From: Betaproteobacteria bacterium | Lineage (GTDB): Bacteria; Pseudomonadota; Gammaproteobacteria; Burkholderiales; SG8-39 | Reading direction: 5' to 3' | Length of the DNA: 21,600 bases | NCBI GenBank assembly: GCA_009693345.1 | Contig: SHXL01000017.1 | Coordinates: 1-21,600, forward strand | Shown here: piece by piece, positions 6,550 to 14,756 of the stretch | Position numbering within the stretch: position 1 is the first letter of the stretch | Layout of the letters: each line of letters opens with the position of its first letter | Program-made: the position numbers and the translations under genes | Notes under the pieces: model-generated | The model's database searches: none | What the model saw: the letters and a program-made list of their open reading frames with translations, nothing else | Told to the model about the DNA's origin: nothing

Positions 6550-7795
6550 GCTCCTGATGACCGGGGGCTGCCCGCTTGAGGGCGAAGTGCGCGTGTCGGG
6601 CGCGAAGAATGCCGCGTTGCCCATCATGTGCGCAGCTCTGCTGACGGTAAAGCCGTTGGTACTCACTAACGTGCCCGGGCTTGCGGATGTCTCGACCGCG
6701 GCCAGGCTGCTCGGTCAGATGGGCGTTGCCGTGGAGCGCAGCGATGACGGCCTGATGACCCTGCGGGCGGCGCAGATCACCAGCCGCGTCGCGCCTTATG
6801 AGCTTGTGAAGACGATGCGCGCCTCGGTCCTGGTGCTGGGACCCCTGCTGGCGCGCTTCGGCGAAGCGAGCGTGTCCCTGCCTGGCGGTTGCGCCATCGG
6901 CGCGCGGCCGGTCGACCAGCACATCAAGGGCCTGCAGGCCATGGGAGCGACGATCGTGATCGAGCACGGGTACATGAATGCGCGTGCCGAGCGCCTGCGC
7001 GGGGCGCGTGTCGTCATGGACCTGGTCACCGTGACCGGGACGGAGAACCTGATGATGGCCGCCACGCTTGCCGAGGGAAGCACGGTCCTGGAGAACGCGG
7101 CGCGCGAGCCCGAGGTGGTGGACCTGGCGAACTGCCTGATCGCGATGGGCGCGCGCATCGAAGGTGCCGGCACCGATGTGATCCGCATCGAGGGTGTCGG
7201 CAGTCTTGCAGGGGCCGCCCATCGCGTCATGCCGGACCGGATCGAGAGCGGAACCTTACTCGCCGCCGCCGCAGCGGCCGGTGGGAAAATCCGGCTGATT
7301 GGCGCGTTACCGGAAACCCTCGACGCCACGCTGACGAAGCTGCGCGAGGCGGGCGCGACGATCGTGGCCGGCAAGGACACGATCGAAATCGAGATGTCGA
7401 GGCGTCCGGCGGCGGTAAGCGTGCGCACCGCGCCCTATCCGGGCTTCGCCACCGACATGCAGGCGCAGTTCATGGCGCTCGCCACCGTCGCGAGCGGCAC
7501 GGCCACGATCACGGAGACGATATTCGAAAACCGCATGATGCACGCCCTGGAGATGAGGCGGTTGGGCGCCGACATCACGATCCAGGGTACGACCGCGGTG
7601 GTCAGGGGCGTCGAGAAACTGCAGGGCGCGAAGGTGATGGCGACCGATCTGCGCGCTTCCGCGGGCCTGGTCGTCGCCGGCCTAGTCGCGCAGGGCGAGA
7701 CGCTGGTGGACCGGATCTACCATCTTGACCGTGGCTATGAGGCACTGGAGAAGAAACTGGGCGCGCTGGGTGCCCGCATCCGACGGGTCAAATGA
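6542..7795 (+). CDS. murA: UDP-N-acetylglucosamine 1-carboxyvinyltransferase MurA
   Basis: Cytoplasmic enzyme for the first committed step of peptidoglycan precursor synthesis: enolpyruvyl transfer from PEP to UDP-GlcNAc. It is 417 aa, the normal length. Visible features are the Lys22-Asn23 pair in SGAKNAALP, the catalytic Cys117 in LPGGCAIGARPVDQH (the residue alkylated by fosfomycin in sensitive enzymes), and the C-terminal APYPGFATDMQAQFMAL motif. Cys rather than Asp at position 117 suggests the fosfomycin-sensitive form; this is inference from family knowledge. The start ATG 6542 overlaps the ibaG end; the open frame extends upstream to 6440 but that part is an ibaG shadow. The ribosome binding site is poor, so coupling to ibaG is likely. 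Confidence 0.97.
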   Translation: MDKLLMTGGCPLEGEVRVSGAKNAALPIMCAALLTVKPLVLTNVPGLADVSTAARLLGQMGVAVERSDDGLMTLRAAQITSRVAPYELVKTMRASVLVLGPLLARFGEASVSLPGGCAIGARPVDQHIKGLQAMGATIVIEHGYMNARAERLRGARVVMDLVTVTGTENLMMAATLAEGSTVLENAAREPEVVDLANCLIAMGARIEGAGTDVIRIEGVGSLAGAAHRVMPDRIESGTLLAAAAAAGGKIRLIGALPETLDATLTKLREAGATIVAGKDTIEIEMSRRPAAVSVRTAPYPGFATDMQAQFMALATVASGTATITETIFENRMMHALEMRRLGADITIQGTTAVVRGVEKLQGAKVMATDLRASAGLVVAGLVAQGETLVDRIYHLDRGYEALEKKLGALGARIRRVK

Positions 7796-7814
7796 TGCGG
7801 GTAAACTGCATCGC

Positions 7815-8459
7815 ATGGGCATGATCAGCATCGCGCTGTCCAAGGGACGGATCCTCGGTGAGACCCTGCCTTTACTCGCGCATGTCGGGTTGCGTCCGCG
7901 CGAAAACCCGGACGCATCGCGCAAACTGATCATCGGCACCGAACGGCGCGGCGTGCGCCTGATCGTGGTGCGCGCCTCCGACGTGCCAACCTATGTCGGG
8001 CATGGCGCCGCCGAATTGGGCGTGGCGGGCGGCGACGTTCTCGCTGAGCACGGCGGCGCCGGGCTCTACCAGCCGGTGGACCTTGGCGTCGCCCGCTGTC
8101 GCATGATGGTGGCGGCGCGGCGCGGCTTCGACTACGAGGCCGCGGTGCGCCAGGGCGCGCGGCTGCGGATCGCGACCAAATATGTCCGGATTGCGCGCGA
8201 GCACTTCGCCGCCAAGGGCGTGCATGTGGATCTGATCAAGCTCTACGGTTCGATGGAACTCGCGCCGCTGCTGGGCCTTGCCGACGCGATCGTGGATCTT
8301 GTCTCCAGCGGCAAGACGCTGCGCGCCAACGACCTGGTGCCGGTGGAGGAGATCATGCCGGCGTCGGCGCGGCTGATCGTCAACCAGGCCGCGCTCAAGA
8401 CCCGGCGCGCCGAGCTGCAACCGTTGATTGACGCTTTTTCAAAGGCCGCGCGCAAATGA
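7815..8459 (+). CDS. hisG: ATP phosphoribosyltransferase, short form HisG
   Basis: Catalyses the first step of histidine biosynthesis, joining ATP and PRPP to form phosphoribosyl-ATP. At 214 aa it is the short form (HisG-S), which lacks the C-terminal regulatory domain and in characterised cases requires HisZ for activity and feedback control. No hisZ is present in the window. Motifs: ISIALSKGRILGETLPLL at the N-terminus, GAAELGVAGGDVLAEHG, and the PRPP-binding region ADAIVDLVSSGKTLRAN. Start choice is ATG 7815, with ATG 7821 equally possible (two residues shorter). The frame is open upstream to 7725 but that part overlaps murA. It ends in an ATGA overlap with hisD. Confidence 0.95.
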   Translation: MGMISIALSKGRILGETLPLLAHVGLRPRENPDASRKLIIGTERRGVRLIVVRASDVPTYVGHGAAELGVAGGDVLAEHGGAGLYQPVDLGVARCRMMVAARRGFDYEAAVRQGARLRIATKYVRIAREHFAAKGVHVDLIKLYGSMELAPLLGLADAIVDLVSSGKTLRANDLVPVEEIMPASARLIVNQAALKTRRAELQPLIDAFSKAARK

Positions 8460-9748
8460 AGCTGCGCCGCCTTTCGACGCGCCAGCGCGGATTCGATGCG
8501 AAGCTCGCGGCGCTGACCCGCTACGAGGCCGCGGCGGATGCGGGCGTGGAGCGCGTGGTGCGGAGAATCATCGCCGACGTGCGAAAACGCGGCGATGCCG
8601 CGGTGCTCGCCTACGCCCGTCGTTTCGATCGCGTGAAAGCCGGCTCGGTCGCGAAACTGGAAGTCAGCAAGGGAAAACTTGGCGCAGCGCTGCTTTCGTT
8701 GTCCCGGCCACAGGCAAATGCGCTGCGAAGCGCCGCAAGGCGCATTCAAAGATTCCACGAACGTCAGCTCTCCCGTTCGTGGAAATACTCGGAAGCCGAC
8801 GGCACGCAGCTCGGCCAGATCGTGACGCCGCTGGATCGCGTCGGGCTGTACGTGCCGGGCGGCAAGGCGGCGTATCCGTCCTCGGTGCTGATGAACGCGA
8901 TTCCGGCCAAGGTGGCGGGGGTGCGCGAAGTGGTGATGGTCAGTCCGAATGCGGATCCTCTGGTGCTCGCGGCCGCGGCGATCGCCGGCGTGGACCGCGT
9001 AATCGCGATCGGCGGCGCGCAGGCGGTGGCGGCGCTGGCCTATGGCACGCGCTCGGTGCCGCGCGTGGACAAGATCGTCGGGCCGGGCAATGCCTACGTG
9101 GCGGAGGCGAAGCGCCAGGTCTTCGGCCGGGTCGGCATCGATATGATCGCCGGTCCCTCCGAGATCCTCGTCATCGGCGATGGCAGCACCCCCGCCGATT
9201 GGGTGGCGATGGATCTTTTCTCGCAGGCCGAGCATGACGAGCTCGCGCAGGCGATATTGCTGTCCCCACGGCGCGCCTACCTGGACGAGGTGGAAGCCGC
9301 GATTCGCCGGCTGATCCGGGAAATGCCGAGACACAAGGTGATCGCCGCTTCGCTCGGCCGCAGGGGCGCGCTGATCGAAACGCGCGGCCTGGGCGAGGCT
9401 TGCGAGATCGCGAACCGCATCGCGCCCGAGCACCTCGAACTGTCGGTGGCGCGGCCGCGCGCCCTGCTGCCGAAACTGCGCCATGCCGGCGCGATTTTCC
9501 TCGGGCGCTGGAGTTCGGAGGCGATCGGCGACTACTGCGCCGGCCCGAACCACGTCCTGCCGACCTCCGGCACCGCGCGGTTCTCGTCGCCGCTGGGCGT
9601 CTATGATTTCCAGAAGCGCAGCAGCCTGATCAACGTGTCGCGCAAAGGCGCGCGCACGCTCGGGCGCCTTGCAGCGAACCTGGCGTGCGGCGAGGGCTTG
9701 TTCGCGCACGCCAGATCCGCGGAGATGCGTGTGGAGAAGCGGAAATGA
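8456..9748 (+). CDS. hisD: Histidinol dehydrogenase HisD
   Basis: Zinc-dependent NAD enzyme for the last two oxidations of the pathway, L-histidinol to histidinal to L-histidine. It is 430 aa, normal length. Family signatures: VGLYVPGGKAAYPSSVLMN, KIVGPGNAYVAEAKRQVFG, IDMIAGPSEILVIGD, the metal/catalytic FSQAEHDE (Gln and His zinc ligands), IAPEHLEL with the catalytic-region His, and DYCAGPNHVLPTSGTARF. All expected ligand positions are present. It begins by ATGA overlap with hisG and ends by ATGA overlap with hisC, so it is tightly coupled in the his operon. Confidence 0.97.
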   Translation: MKLRRLSTRQRGFDAKLAALTRYEAAADAGVERVVRRIIADVRKRGDAAVLAYARRFDRVKAGSVAKLEVSKGKLGAALLSLSRPQANALRSAARRIQRFHERQLSRSWKYSEADGTQLGQIVTPLDRVGLYVPGGKAAYPSSVLMNAIPAKVAGVREVVMVSPNADPLVLAAAAIAGVDRVIAIGGAQAVAALAYGTRSVPRVDKIVGPGNAYVAEAKRQVFGRVGIDMIAGPSEILVIGDGSTPADWVAMDLFSQAEHDELAQAILLSPRRAYLDEVEAAIRRLIREMPRHKVIAASLGRRGALIETRGLGEACEIANRIAPEHLELSVARPRALLPKLRHAGAIFLGRWSSEAIGDYCAGPNHVLPTSGTARFSSPLGVYDFQKRSSLINVSRKGARTLGRLAANLACGEGLFAHARSAEMRVEKRK

Positions 9749-10824
9749 GCACCGCGGCCAAGGTGATCCGGCCGGAAATCCAGGCCATGCACGCGTATCA
9801 GGTATCGGATGCGACCGGGCTGGTAAAGCTGGATGTCATGGAAAGCCCGTACCGGCTGCCCGAGGCGCTGGCCGCGGAGATCGGGCAGGTCGTGTCCAAT
9901 GTGGCGCTGAACCGCTACCCGGTGCCGACGGCGCACGAGTTGCGCGCCGTGATCCGCGACGTGATGCAGGTGCCGCCGGGCTGCGACGTGCTCCTAGGCA
10001 ACGGTTCCGACGAGTGCATCCAGTACATAACGGCCGCCGTGGCGCGCGAGGGCGCGGTGGTGATGGCGCCCGCGCCTTCATTCGCGATGTTTTCGATGCA
10101 CGCATTGTTCTTCCGTCTACGATTTGTCGGTGTTCCGTTGCGTGACGATTTTTCCCTCGATACGGAGGCGTTTCTTGCGGCGATGGCGAAGGAACGGCCG
10201 GCGCTGGTGTGGATCGCGTATCCGAACAACCCCACCGGCAATGCGTTTCCGGCCGCCGACATCGAACGCATCATCCGCGCGGCGCCTGGCCTGGTGGTCA
10301 TCGACGAGGCCTACCAGCCTTTCGCCGGGGCAACCTTCATGCCGCGGCTGGCCGAATTCGAGAACATGGTGGTGATGCGCACGGTCTCCAAGATCGGCAT
10401 GGCCGGGCTGCGGCTGGGATATGTCTGCGGCCGCCCGGAGTGGATCGGATCCTTCAACAAGACGCGCTCGCCGTTCAACATCAGCGTGCTGACCGAAGCG
10501 GTGGCGATCAAGCTGCTGCAGAACAAACCGGTGCTGGACGCGCAGGCGGCGAAGGTGCTCGAAGAGCGGGAGCGCGTGCGGGCGGAGCTCGCGCGCGTGC
10601 CCGGGCTGATGGTCTATCCGTCGGCGGCGAATTTCCTGCTGACGCGGGTCGCGGGCGGCAAGGGCGCTGGCACGCGCGTATTTGAAAGCTTGAAAGCGCT
10701 GGGCGTGCTGGTGAAGGATTTCTCCGGCGGCTACCCGCAGATGGAGAACTGCCTGCGGCTCACTATCGGTACGCCGGAGGAAAATCGTATACTGGTTGTC
10801 GCGTTGCGAGAGGCATTGAAATGA
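9745..10824 (+). CDS. hisC: Histidinol-phosphate aminotransferase HisC
   Basis: PLP enzyme converting imidazole acetol phosphate plus glutamate to histidinol phosphate. It is 359 aa and a fold-type I aminotransferase. Visible PLP-site residues: NNPTG (161-165), VVIDEAYQPF with Asp187 and Tyr190, and the Schiff-base lysine Lys216 in RTVSKIGMAGLRLGY. The substrate-side SPY motif near the N-terminus (MESPYRLPE) is also seen. I chose ATG 9745, overlapping the hisD stop in ATGA; the frame stays open upstream only inside hisD. It ends in ATGA overlap with hisB. Confidence 0.96.
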   Translation: MSTAAKVIRPEIQAMHAYQVSDATGLVKLDVMESPYRLPEALAAEIGQVVSNVALNRYPVPTAHELRAVIRDVMQVPPGCDVLLGNGSDECIQYITAAVAREGAVVMAPAPSFAMFSMHALFFRLRFVGVPLRDDFSLDTEAFLAAMAKERPALVWIAYPNNPTGNAFPAADIERIIRAAPGLVVIDEAYQPFAGATFMPRLAEFENMVVMRTVSKIGMAGLRLGYVCGRPEWIGSFNKTRSPFNISVLTEAVAIKLLQNKPVLDAQAAKVLEERERVRAELARVPGLMVYPSAANFLLTRVAGGKGAGTRVFESLKALGVLVKDFSGGYPQMENCLRLTIGTPEENRILVVALREALK

Positions 10825-11408
10825 GAACGGCGGAAATCGAGCGCAATACAAAAGAAACGCAGATTCGCGTCAGGTTGAATCTTGACGGCAAAGGCGTGGC
10901 CAGGCTTTCCACGGGCATTCCTTTCCTCGAGCACATGCTCGACCAGGTCGCGCGCCACGGCATGCTCGACCTGGAGGTGGAAGCCAAGGGCGACCTGCAC
11001 ATCGACGCACACCACACGGTCGAGGATATCGGCATCACCCTCGGCCAGGCGTTCGTCAAGGCGATCGGCGACAAATCCGGCATCCGCCGCTTCGGCCATG
11101 CCTACGTGCCGCTCGATGAGGCGCTGTCGCGCGTGGTGATCGATTTCTCCGGCCGCCCCGGGCTCAGCTACGAGGTCAAGTTCACGCGCGCATTGATCGG
11201 CGAGTTCGACGCCGACCTCGTGCATGAGTTCTTCCAGGGCTTCGTCAACCATGCCCAGGTGACGCTGCACATCGACAGCCTGCGCGGCGACAACGCGCAC
11301 CACCAGTGCGAAACGATGTTCAAGGCCTTCGCGCGGGCGCTGCGCATGGCTGCCGAGCCCGACCCCCGGGCGCTGGGTTCAGTGCCTTCAACAAAAGGTT
11401 CGCTTTAG
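10821..11408 (+). CDS. hisB: Imidazoleglycerol-phosphate dehydratase HisB
   Basis: Manganese-dependent dehydratase converting imidazole glycerol phosphate to imidazole acetol phosphate. At 195 aa it is the monofunctional form, without the histidinol-phosphatase domain fused in E. coli, so the phosphatase step must be supplied by another gene, which is not in this window. Both metal-binding repeats are present: DAHHTVEDIGI (about 62-72) and DNAHHQCETMFKAFARAL near the C-terminus, plus STGIPFLEHMLDQVARHG. It starts in ATGA overlap with hisC. Its TAG stop is immediately followed by the hisH start. Confidence 0.97.
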   Translation: MRTAEIERNTKETQIRVRLNLDGKGVARLSTGIPFLEHMLDQVARHGMLDLEVEAKGDLHIDAHHTVEDIGITLGQAFVKAIGDKSGIRRFGHAYVPLDEALSRVVIDFSGRPGLSYEVKFTRALIGEFDADLVHEFFQGFVNHAQVTLHIDSLRGDNAHHQCETMFKAFARALRMAAEPDPRALGSVPSTKGSL

Positions 11409-12041
11409 TTGAAAATAGCAGTGGTTGACTACGGCATGGGCAACCTGCGTTCCGTGTCGAAGGCGCTGGAACGGGTCGCCCCGCAGGCCGAAGTGCTCGT
11501 CACCTCCGATCCGGCGGCGATCCGCGCGGCGGAGCGCGTCGTCGTTCCTGGCCAGGGGGCGATGCCCGACTGCATGCGCCAGCTCGCCGCTAGCGGCGCG
11601 CGCGAGGCGGTGATCGAGGCGACGCGCGCCAAACCTTTTCTCGGCATCTGCGTCGGCATGCAGATGCTGTTCGAGCGCGGGGAGGAGGGCGATACGCCCG
11701 GCCTGGGTCTGCTTGCGGGCCATGTACCGCGCTTTCCGCAGTCGAGCGCCGACGGAAGAATGGTTGGCCTCAAGATCCCGCATATGGGGTGGAATGAGGT
11801 CAGGCAGGCGCGTCCGCACCCGGTCTGGGAGGGTGTGCCGGACGGGTCCCGCTTCTATTTCGTGCACAGTTACTATCCGCAGCCCGCGGAGGGGACGATG
11901 ACGGCGGCCACCTGCGCCTACGGCGTCACCTTTACCTGCGCGATTGCACGGGATAACATCTTTGCCGTGCAGTTCCATCCGGAGAAAAGCCAGACCCTCG
12001 GCTTGCAGTTGTTGTCCAACTTTGTCCAATGGCGGCCGTAG
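11409..12041 (+). CDS. hisH: Imidazole glycerol phosphate synthase glutaminase subunit HisH
   Basis: Class I glutamine amidotransferase subunit that supplies ammonia to HisF. It is 210 aa. The catalytic triad is visible: Cys81 in PFLGICVGMQMLF, and His188 with Glu190 in VQFHPEKSQ. The oxyanion-side strand reads VVPGQGAM. The start is TTG at 11409, directly abutting the hisB stop and giving MKIAVVDYGMGNLRSV, which matches the family start exactly. A GTG four codons downstream would cut into the first beta strand and is less likely. The unusual start codon may limit translation. Confidence 0.95.
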   Translation: MKIAVVDYGMGNLRSVSKALERVAPQAEVLVTSDPAAIRAAERVVVPGQGAMPDCMRQLAASGAREAVIEATRAKPFLGICVGMQMLFERGEEGDTPGLGLLAGHVPRFPQSSADGRMVGLKIPHMGWNEVRQARPHPVWEGVPDGSRFYFVHSYYPQPAEGTMTAATCAYGVTFTCAIARDNIFAVQFHPEKSQTLGLQLLSNFVQWRP

Positions 12042-12085
12042 TTTCCCTTTCTTGACGGTCATCTGATTCCGGTCCGCAGCACCCC

Positions 12086-12871
12086 GTGCTGATCATCCCC
12101 GCCATCGACCTCAAGGACGGCCACTGCGTGCGCTTGCAGCAGGGGCGCATGGATTCCGCGACGGTGTTCTCCGAAGATCCGGTGGCGATGGCGAAGCACT
12201 GGGCCGCCGAGGGCGCCCGGCGCCTGCACATCGTGGACCTGAACGGCGCGGTCGCCGGCTGGCCGAAGAACGAAAAGGTCATCCGGGAGATGATCAAGGC
12301 GGTCGGCGAGAAAACCCCGATCCAGCTCGGCGGCGGTATCCGCGATCTGGATGCGATCGAGGGCTACATCGACGCAGGCGTCTCCTACATCATCATCGGC
12401 ACCGCGGCGGTGAAGAATCCCGGCTTTCTGAGAGATGCCTGCTACGCGTTTCCCGGGCACATCATCGTCGGCCTGGACGCGAAGGAGGGCAGGGTCGCGG
12501 TGGAAGGCTGGTCGAAGATGACCGGCCACGACGTCGTCGATCTGGCGAAGAAATTCGAGGAATACGGACCCGAGGCGCTGATCTACACCGACATCGGGCG
12601 CGACGGCATGATGACCGGGGTCAATATCGAGGCGACCCTCAAGCTTGCGCAGGCCATCAAGACCCCGATCATTGCGAGCGGCGGCCTGAACAGTCTCAAG
12701 GACGTGCAGGTGATCTGCGCGAAGCTCGCTCCCGAGGGCGTCGTCGGGGCGATCACCGGCCGGGCCCTGTACGAGGGCGCGCTCGATTTCAAGAAAGCGC
12801 AAGCCGCAGCCGACAAAGCGACGGAAAAACCGGCCGCTATGCCACCTGCCCGGCCGCCCGCCAAGGAATAG
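12086..12871 (+). CDS. hisA: Phosphoribosylformimino-AICAR ribonucleotide isomerase HisA
   Basis: TIM-barrel isomerase converting ProFAR to PRFAR, the substrate of HisF. The start is GTG 12086, giving MLIIPAIDLKDGHCVRLQQG, a standard HisA N-terminus. Catalytic aspartates are Asp8 (PAIDLKDG) and about Asp131 (VGLDAKEG); the phosphate-binding LGGGIRDLDAIE and IASGGLNSLKDV loops are present. At 261 aa it is about 15-20 residues longer than usual because of a Lys/Ala/Pro-rich tail (ADKATEKPAAMPPARPPAKE) after the barrel. A 44-base gap separates it from hisH. A TTGACG in that gap lacks a partner -10, so I do not call a promoter. Confidence 0.96.
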   Translation: MLIIPAIDLKDGHCVRLQQGRMDSATVFSEDPVAMAKHWAAEGARRLHIVDLNGAVAGWPKNEKVIREMIKAVGEKTPIQLGGGIRDLDAIEGYIDAGVSYIIIGTAAVKNPGFLRDACYAFPGHIIVGLDAKEGRVAVEGWSKMTGHDVVDLAKKFEEYGPEALIYTDIGRDGMMTGVNIEATLKLAQAIKTPIIASGGLNSLKDVQVICAKLAPEGVVGAITGRALYEGALDFKKAQAAADKATEKPAAMPPARPPAKE

Positions 12872-12898
12872 CGGTGGGACTGGACGAAGGGGCGCTCG

Positions 12899-13657
12899 AT
12901 GGGACTCGCTAAGCGCGTGATCCCATGCCTTGACGTTACCGCGGGCCGGGTCGTCAAGGGCGTGAATTTCGTCAACCTGCGCGACGCCGGCGATCCGGTC
13001 GAAATCGCCGCGCGCTACGACGCCGAGGGCGCCGATGAGCTCGCTTTTCTGGACATCACCGCGAGCTCGGATCAGCGTGACATCCTCCTCGAAGTCATTG
13101 AAAGGGTGGCGGCGAAAGTGTTCATCCCGCTGACCGTCGGGGGCGGCGTGCGCAAAGTAGAGGATGTGCGGCGGCTGCTGAATGCCGGCGCGGACAAGGT
13201 CTCGATCAACACTGCCGCGGTACAGAATCCGGCTCTGGTGCGCGAAGCTTCCAGCATTGTCGGCAATCAGTGCATCGTCGTGGCCATCGATGCGAAGAGA
13301 AAAGGAGAGGGCTGGGAAGTGTTCACCCATGGCGGCCGCAATGCGACGGGCCTGGACGCGGTCGATTGGGCGCGGCGCATGACCGCGGCCGGAGCGGGCG
13401 AGATCCTGCTCACCAGCATGGACCGGGACGGCACGCGCGACGGCTTCGACCTCGCGCTCACGCGCGCGGTGTCGGATGCGGTGAGCGTGCCGGTGATCGC
13501 ATCGGGCGGCGTCGGCACGCGCGAGCATTTGGCGGCAGGGATACTCGAAGGACACGCTGCCGCGGTGCTCGCAGCAAGCGTATTCCATTTCGGCGATTTC
13601 ACGGTGCGGGAGTCGAAGCAGTACATGCAGACCCAGGGAATCGAGGTCAGGTTATGA
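12899..13657 (+). CDS. hisF: Imidazole glycerol phosphate synthase cyclase subunit HisF
   Basis: TIM-barrel cyclase that uses ammonia from HisH to convert PRFAR to imidazole glycerol phosphate and AICAR, which links histidine and purine synthesis. It is 252 aa. Catalytic Asp12 (VIPCLDVTAGRVVKG) and about Asp131 (VVAIDAKR) are present, as are phosphate-binding LTVGGGVRKVEDV and IASGGVGTREHL. It starts at ATG 12899 after a 27-base gap from hisA and ends in ATGA overlap with hisI. Confidence 0.97.
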   Translation: MGLAKRVIPCLDVTAGRVVKGVNFVNLRDAGDPVEIAARYDAEGADELAFLDITASSDQRDILLEVIERVAAKVFIPLTVGGGVRKVEDVRRLLNAGADKVSINTAAVQNPALVREASSIVGNQCIVVAIDAKRKGEGWEVFTHGGRNATGLDAVDWARRMTAAGAGEILLTSMDRDGTRDGFDLALTRAVSDAVSVPVIASGGVGTREHLAAGILEGHAAAVLAASVFHFGDFTVRESKQYMQTQGIEVRL

Positions 13658-14064
13658 GCCCGGGGGCGAACGTTGCCGGTGAATGGCTGGATGAGGTACC
13701 CTGGGACGGGCAGGGGCTGATTCCCGTTGTCACGCAGGAAGCCTCCACGGGCCGGGTGCTGACGCTCGCCTGGATGAACCGCGACGCGCTTGCGGAAACG
13801 GCCCGCAGCGGCGAAGCGGTCTACTGGTCGCGCTCACGCAGGAAGTTATGGCGCAAGGGCGAGGAATCCGGACACGTGCAGCGCATCGTCGAGCTGCGCC
13901 TCGACTGCGACTCGGACGCGATCCTGCTGCGGGTGGACCAGGCAGGCGGCATCGCCTGCCATACCGGCCGCGAGAGCTGTTTTTTCCGCAAACTCGAAAA
14001 CGGGAGATGGGTGAGTACGGATCCGGTGCTGAAGGATCCCAAACTCATCTACGGCGACAAATGA
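13654..14064 (+). CDS. hisI: Phosphoribosyl-AMP cyclohydrolase HisI
   Basis: Zinc- and magnesium-dependent cyclohydrolase for the third step, opening the adenine ring of phosphoribosyl-AMP. It is 136 aa and not fused to HisE. The family core is clear: LTLAWMNRDAL, AVYWSRSRRKLWRKGEESGH, the metal-binding LDCDSDAILLRVDQ, and the zinc cysteines in ACHTGRESCFF. ATG 13654 is chosen because it overlaps the hisF stop in ATGA. The frame is open far upstream but that part is a shadow of hisF. The stop overlaps hisE in ATGA. Confidence 0.96.
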   Translation: MSPGANVAGEWLDEVPWDGQGLIPVVTQEASTGRVLTLAWMNRDALAETARSGEAVYWSRSRRKLWRKGEESGHVQRIVELRLDCDSDAILLRVDQAGGIACHTGRESCFFRKLENGRWVSTDPVLKDPKLIYGDK

Positions 14065-14390
14065 AACCGGGACTGTACGAAACGCTGGAGCGCATCGCGG
14101 CGGTGATCGAGAGCCGCAAGGGCGGCGATGCCGGAAAATCCTATGTCGCCGGGTTGCTGGCGGCGGACGAGGACGCGGTGCTGAAGAAGATCGGCGAGGA
14201 GGCCACCGAAACGGTGCTTGCGGCGAAGAGCGGCGACCGCCTGCACCTGGTGCGCGAAACCGCCGACTTGTGGTTCCACTGCATGATCCTGTTGGCGCGC
14301 AACGGTCTTGGCCCGGGCGATGTGCTGGCCGAACTGCACCGGCGCGAGGGCATTGCGGGTCTCGATGAAAAGGCCGCACGCAAGAAATGA
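14061..14390 (+). CDS. hisE: Phosphoribosyl-ATP pyrophosphatase HisE
   Basis: MazG-like all-alpha pyrophosphohydrolase for the second step, phosphoribosyl-ATP to phosphoribosyl-AMP. It is 109 aa, the usual size for the stand-alone enzyme. Metal-binding acidic residues are seen in KIGEEATETVLAAK and RETADLWFHCMILL. It begins in ATGA overlap with hisI, so the two subunits that are fused as HisIE in enterobacteria are kept here as coupled separate genes. It ends in ATGA overlap with hinT. Confidence 0.95.
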   Translation: MKPGLYETLERIAAVIESRKGGDAGKSYVAGLLAADEDAVLKKIGEEATETVLAAKSGDRLHLVRETADLWFHCMILLARNGLGPGDVLAELHRREGIAGLDEKAARKK

Positions 14391-14746
14391 ATGATGTGAA
14401 TTGCATCTTTTGCAGGATCATCCGAGGCGAAATTCCATCCAAGAAAGTCCACGAGGACGAGGATGTGTTCGCGTTCCACGATGTCCGGCCGCAGGCGCCG
14501 GTCCATTTTCTGATCGTGCCGAAGGAGCATGTGGCGACGCTTTACGAAGCGGGCATGGCCCAGCACCGTGCGCTGGGCAAGATGCTGGCGCTGGCGGGCG
14601 AACTCGCCCGCAAGGAAGGGGCGAAGGAGGGCTTCCGCACCATCATCAACACCGGACGGGTGGGGCATCAGGAGGTGTATCATGTCCATATGCACGTGCT
14701 TGGGGGTCCGGAACCGTTGGGCCCTATGATTTTAAAAAGGAAATAA
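14387..14746 (+). CDS. hinT: HIT-family purine nucleoside phosphoramidase (HinT-like)
   Basis: Histidine-triad hydrolase acting on purine nucleoside phosphoramidates and aminoacyl-adenylates in the cytoplasm. It is 119 aa with the full HIT fold: CIFCRIIRGEIPSKKV at the N-terminus, VPKEHVATL in the middle, and the triad HVHMHVLGG (His99, His101, His103) preceded by NTGRVGHQEVYHVHM. It starts in ATGA overlap with hisE, so it is co-transcribed with the his genes. Its stop TAA is embedded in the strong TAAGGAG ribosome binding site of tatA. Confidence 0.94.
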   Translation: MNDVNCIFCRIIRGEIPSKKVHEDEDVFAFHDVRPQAPVHFLIVPKEHVATLYEAGMAQHRALGKMLALAGELARKEGAKEGFRTIINTGRVGHQEVYHVHMHVLGGPEPLGPMILKRK

Positions 14747-14750
14747 GGAG
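14745..14750 (+). promoter_or_regulatory. Strong ribosome binding site for tatA
   Basis: AAGGAG lies six bases before the tatA ATG and overlaps the hinT stop codon. It is one of the strongest Shine-Dalgarno matches in the window, consistent with TatA being needed in excess over TatB and TatC. Confidence 0.7.
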
Positions 14751-14756
14751 ATATCT

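Noticed and set aside
7796..7814. TAAACT before hisG as a possible -10 for the his genes
   Set aside because: It is only a partial match to TATAAT and there is no acceptable -35 at the proper spacing inside the murA 3' end.
12042..12085. TTGACG in the hisH-hisA gap as a possible internal his promoter
   Set aside because: No -10-like hexamer is found 15-19 bases downstream, and the gap is only 44 bases.
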